Of a DNA stretch of 64,000 nucleotides, positions 61,610 to 64,000 are shown piece by piece. The notes below the pieces were generated by a model, which worked only from the letters and a program-made list of their open reading frames with translations, ran no database searches and was not told the DNA's origin. Position numbers and translations under genes: made by a program. Position 1 is the first letter of the stretch, and the number at the start of each line of letters is the position of its first letter. Source of the stretch: Methanocorpusculum sp. UBA424 (lineage in GTDB: Archaea > Halobacteriota > Methanomicrobia > Methanomicrobiales > Methanocorpusculaceae); NCBI GenBank assembly GCA_002498375.1, contig DAHC01000007.1:22001-86000 (forward strand), in the 5' to 3' direction.

Positions 61610-62616
61610 ATGGACACCTGGAAAGCGCTGCTCAAAGCTGATCCCTCAGACTGGCTGCTGGAAAAAGAAAACCCTTCAGTACGGTATTTTGCGTTAAAGC
61701 AGATACTGGATCTTCCCGAAGATGACCCCGCCGTCCTAGAGGCAAAAAATCAGATCATGCAGTACGGCATCGTGCCCGAAATTCTTCAAAAACAGCAGGA
61801 TCCTGCCTATCTCCAAACCTATCACCGGTTTTACACCTGCAAATACAAAGGGCTCGTCTGGTCGCTGATCACCCTCGCGGAGCTGGGCGCCGCCCGGTGC
61901 CGCAGATCAGGGAGCAGTGCGAATATCTCCTGACACATTCACAGGAAATACAGGACGGCGGTTTTTCGCAGAACACTGCTGTAAAAACCGGCGGCGGACG
62001 GATCACCGAGGTCATACCCTGTCTGACGGGAAATATGGTCTGGGCCCTCATACAGTTCGGATATCTCGATGATCCAAGACTGCAGAAAGGGATCGGCTGG
62101 CTCACCCGATTCATGCGATTCAACGACGGCGAAGAAGAAGATCCTCAGGTCCCGCCGTATGACCGGCTGGAAATGTGCTGGGGCAGGCATACCTGCCATA
62201 TGGGCGTCGTTAAAGCGCTCAAAGCGTTAAGCGCCGTGCCTGAGGAAAAGCGAACGCCGGCAGTACAAAATACCATAGACAAGGCCGCAGAGTTCATGCT
62301 CACCCACCATATCTGCAAACGCAGCCATGATCTCAAGCGGACGGCAAAACCCGGCTGGCTCAGATTCGGTTTTCCTCTGATGTATCAGACCGATGTGCTG
62401 GAGATACTCGATATCCTGAGCGGACTTGGCATTCGGGACAGCCGTATGGACGATGCTTTGGAGCTCGTTGTGTCCAGGCAGGATGATACGGGCAGATGGA
62501 GAATCGGGAATACGTATGCAAGCGACAGACTTCTCGTGCCATTCGGACAAAAGGGTGACCAAAGCAAATGGCTTACCCTGAGGGCGATGAGGGTACTAAA
62601 GCGGCTGGCGGATTGA
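61610..62616 (+). pseudogene. Frameshifted prenyltransferase-like (alpha/alpha toroid) protein gene
   Basis: Frame 1 from ATG 61610 (after AAAAGGG) encodes WKALLKADPSDWLLEKENPSVRYFALKQILDL and continues to LITLAELGA near 61889. There the sense jumps to another frame (VPQIREQCEYLLTHSQE, from 61897) that runs to 62616. The two halves together look like one protein of about 330 residues of repeated helices with D/W-rich turns (DGGFSQNTAVKTGGG, TGRWRIGN). An indel in the run GGGCGCCGCCCGG is the simplest cause. Sequencing error or a true mutation cannot be told apart. Confidence 0.7.
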
Positions 62617-62704
62617 GGTCGCATATTTCCAATAGGACATACGCGGAGGATACAGTCTGTCCGTGCCTCGATCTGTCTCCAGGCAGGGTGAAGATGAGGG
62701 CCGG

Positions 62705-64000
62705 TCAGGCTGTCATTGCATTGCTGTTTATCTTATCAATGACCTGTCTGATTCCATTCCACAGAGATAGATCCGTGAAGATCTCCACAACACTTCCCTT
62801 ATCGGTGAAGGGTGAGGTCTGCAGGACTGAAAGGTCAGGCATGAGTCCGTTTCTGACAATATACTCGACGATCCGGTTGACAAAATAGATCTGCCGGGAA
62901 TCCAGATTGGTGTCGTTCAGATATTTGGCGAATGCTTCTTTGGCCGACTTCATATCCAGCCCGATGATCTCCCGGACAAAGACGCCGAGCGGTTTATCCC
63001 CGATCTCTTTTTCGTATTCCTTCTTACTGCCGATATCTTTCCAGAGTATTTTTTCCAGCTTTTTTACATCTTCCGGCGTCAGCGGGATGTTGGATTTGAG
63101 TTTTGCAATGACCTCTTCGTCCTGATGCTGCCGGAGATAGAATTCTGCTTTTGCTTTGTAGTTCTGGAGTGCCCCGTCATCAAGATCAGAGACGGCCCAT
63201 TTGGTATCTACTATTTTGTCAGAGAAGTTGGTGTCGTATCTGGTTATTTCATCCAGGAGGATGTATTTCATGAGATCTCTGAGGTTTGTTCTGATGTGCT
63301 CAAACTCTTTGATCCCGGCTTCTTTGACGTAATCGGTGTGAAGGATTTTCTGGATGAGTTCTCTTTGTGCGAGGATCTCCGGGATGGTGGAGATATCCGC
63401 GATCGCCCGCACTTTTTTGTTCAGATCACGGGTGGCTTTTTTGTATGTATTTCCGGCGAGGAAGGCAAGTTCAAGCCCGTAGATCAGGGCGTCAAACCGT
63501 ACTGCCGATGCTTCGTCTTTGTACGGCAGAATAAGAGGAGCGATTTCTTCAGCAAGCAGGAGGGTCTTTTCATAGGTGAGGACTCTGAATGCCTCTTTGG
63601 AGGCATACCGGTCGATGTATTTGAGATGCTGTTTTACGGCGAAGTTGTCTCTGTTGAGTTCCCGTATTTTGTCGACGAGGTCGTCAACGAGCGACTGTCT
63701 GAACGGGATGAGTTCGTCGGTCTGATACTCGAGCGCCTGGAGTTTGAATGCCATTTCGCATTCAAGATTGAAGATGCGTTCCTGGACGCTGGTTTGGCAA
63801 GGGGCTTCTCTTCCTTTTTTCATGACACGGAAGAGCTCAAAGTTTCCGCAGAAGTCAAAGATGTAGAACTGTTTTTTGTCTTCTCCGTCGATGAGTCCGG
63901 GGCAGAGTCTTGTTCCTCTGCCGATCATCTGCCAGAATTTTGCTTTGCTGTAGACTTTTTTGAAGAAGACGAGGTTTAGGATCTCAGGCACGTCAAGTCC
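62705..64000 (-). CDS. hsdR: Type I restriction endonuclease subunit R, C-terminal part (5' end beyond window)
   Basis: About 430 residues of the 3' end; the frame continues past the right edge (last codons read GLDVPEIL). FWQMIGRGTRLCPG is helicase motif VI. A long helical C-terminal region (QERIFNLECEMAFKLQ onward, ending NSNAMTA) matches the HsdR helical coupler that binds the M2S core. The N-terminal nuclease and ATPase motifs lie outside. The hsdM and hsdS genes are presumably further right. Confidence 0.87.
   Translation of the reverse strand, partial: GLDVPEILNLVFFKKVYSKAKFWQMIGRGTRLCPGLIDGEDKKQFYIFDFCGNFELFRVMKKGREAPCQTSVQERIFNLECEMAFKLQALEYQTDELIPFRQSLVDDLVDKIRELNRDNFAVKQHLKYIDRYASKEAFRVLTYEKTLLLAEEIAPLILPYKDEASAVRFDALIYGLELAFLAGNTYKKATRDLNKKVRAIADISTIPEILAQRELIQKILHTDYVKEAGIKEFEHIRTNLRDLMKYILLDEITRYDTNFSDKIVDTKWAVSDLDDGALQNYKAKAEFYLRQHQDEEVIAKLKSNIPLTPEDVKKLEKILWKDIGSKKEYEKEIGDKPLGVFVREIIGLDMKSAKEAFAKYLNDTNLDSRQIYFVNRIVEYIVRNGLMPDLSVLQTSPFTDKGSVVEIFTDLSLWNGIRQVIDKINSNAMTA

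Overview
This window comes from the chromosome of a methanogenic archaeon, most likely a member of the Methanomicrobiales close to Methanocorpusculum (inference). Archaeal markers are NMD3, archaeosine enzymes TgtA and ArcS, a Taw2-type wyosine enzyme, a single large MCM helicase, archaeal TrmJ, MptD (archaeal dihydroneopterin aldolase), archaeal-type phosphoglycerate mutase, ADP-forming acyl-CoA ligase, and leaders with TTTATA boxes. Methanogen-specific signs are a methanogenesis marker 9 type protein, MptD and a CitG-like/DUF447 pair. Core genes are moderately GC-rich. Accessory genes (GNAT and membrane protein at 2.6-4.5 kb, the pentapeptide channel at 40 kb, the helicase operon at 52-58.7 kb) are visibly AT-rich.

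Layout. 0-2.4 kb: minus-strand operon coaBC - taw2 - nmd3 - DUF424 with start/stop overlaps. 2.4-5.1 kb: AT-rich accessory patch with gene remnants, bracketed by hairpin repeats. 5.1-9.3 kb: archaeosine operon (AMMECR1 - tgtA - arcS - formyl-THF cyclo-ligase). 9.4-13.8 kb: DJ-1 protein, an EctB-like aminotransferase and an Orn/Lys/Arg decarboxylase. 14-17 kb: marker 9 - CitG-like - DUF447 operon and an Hjc-like nuclease. 17-24.6 kb: NfnAB-like flavoprotein pair, trmJ, tRNA-Gly, hydrogenase protease, aldolase, glutamine synthetase. 24.7-26.4 kb: a 37-residue membrane peptide coupled to a sodium symporter. 26.7-32.3 kb: ADP-forming acyl-CoA ligase, small genes, tRNA-Pro, MFS exporter. 32.4-35.3 kb: feoA-feoB-Cys-rich peptide facing a DtxR-type regulator. 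35.6-45.4 kb: AIR-synthase-like protein, thiD, AMP-forming acyl-CoA ligase, pentapeptide channel, ferredoxin, apgM, DUF368, epimerase. 45.5-51.3 kb: pilin-like protein, asparagine-synthase-like gene with a triple operator, hydrolase - mptD - mcm operon. 51.4-61.4 kb: a segment between two direct repeats carrying a two-gene HEPN-SNF2 helicase / GHKL ATPase operon, then a thioesterase and an aldehyde dehydrogenase. 61.6-64 kb: a frameshifted toroid-like gene and the 3' part of a type I restriction hsdR.

The most striking non-coding signal is a large set of intergenic repeats. They are made of short hairpins whose arms change in a compensatory way from copy to copy. GGGGTGCGGGG boxes bound many of them, and two are nested in elements with 13-14 bp terminal inverted repeats (10.3 and 20.2 kb). 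No transposase is present in the window. The best candidate for an undescribed system is the AT-rich operon at 51.9-58.7 kb, followed by the covarying hairpin family.
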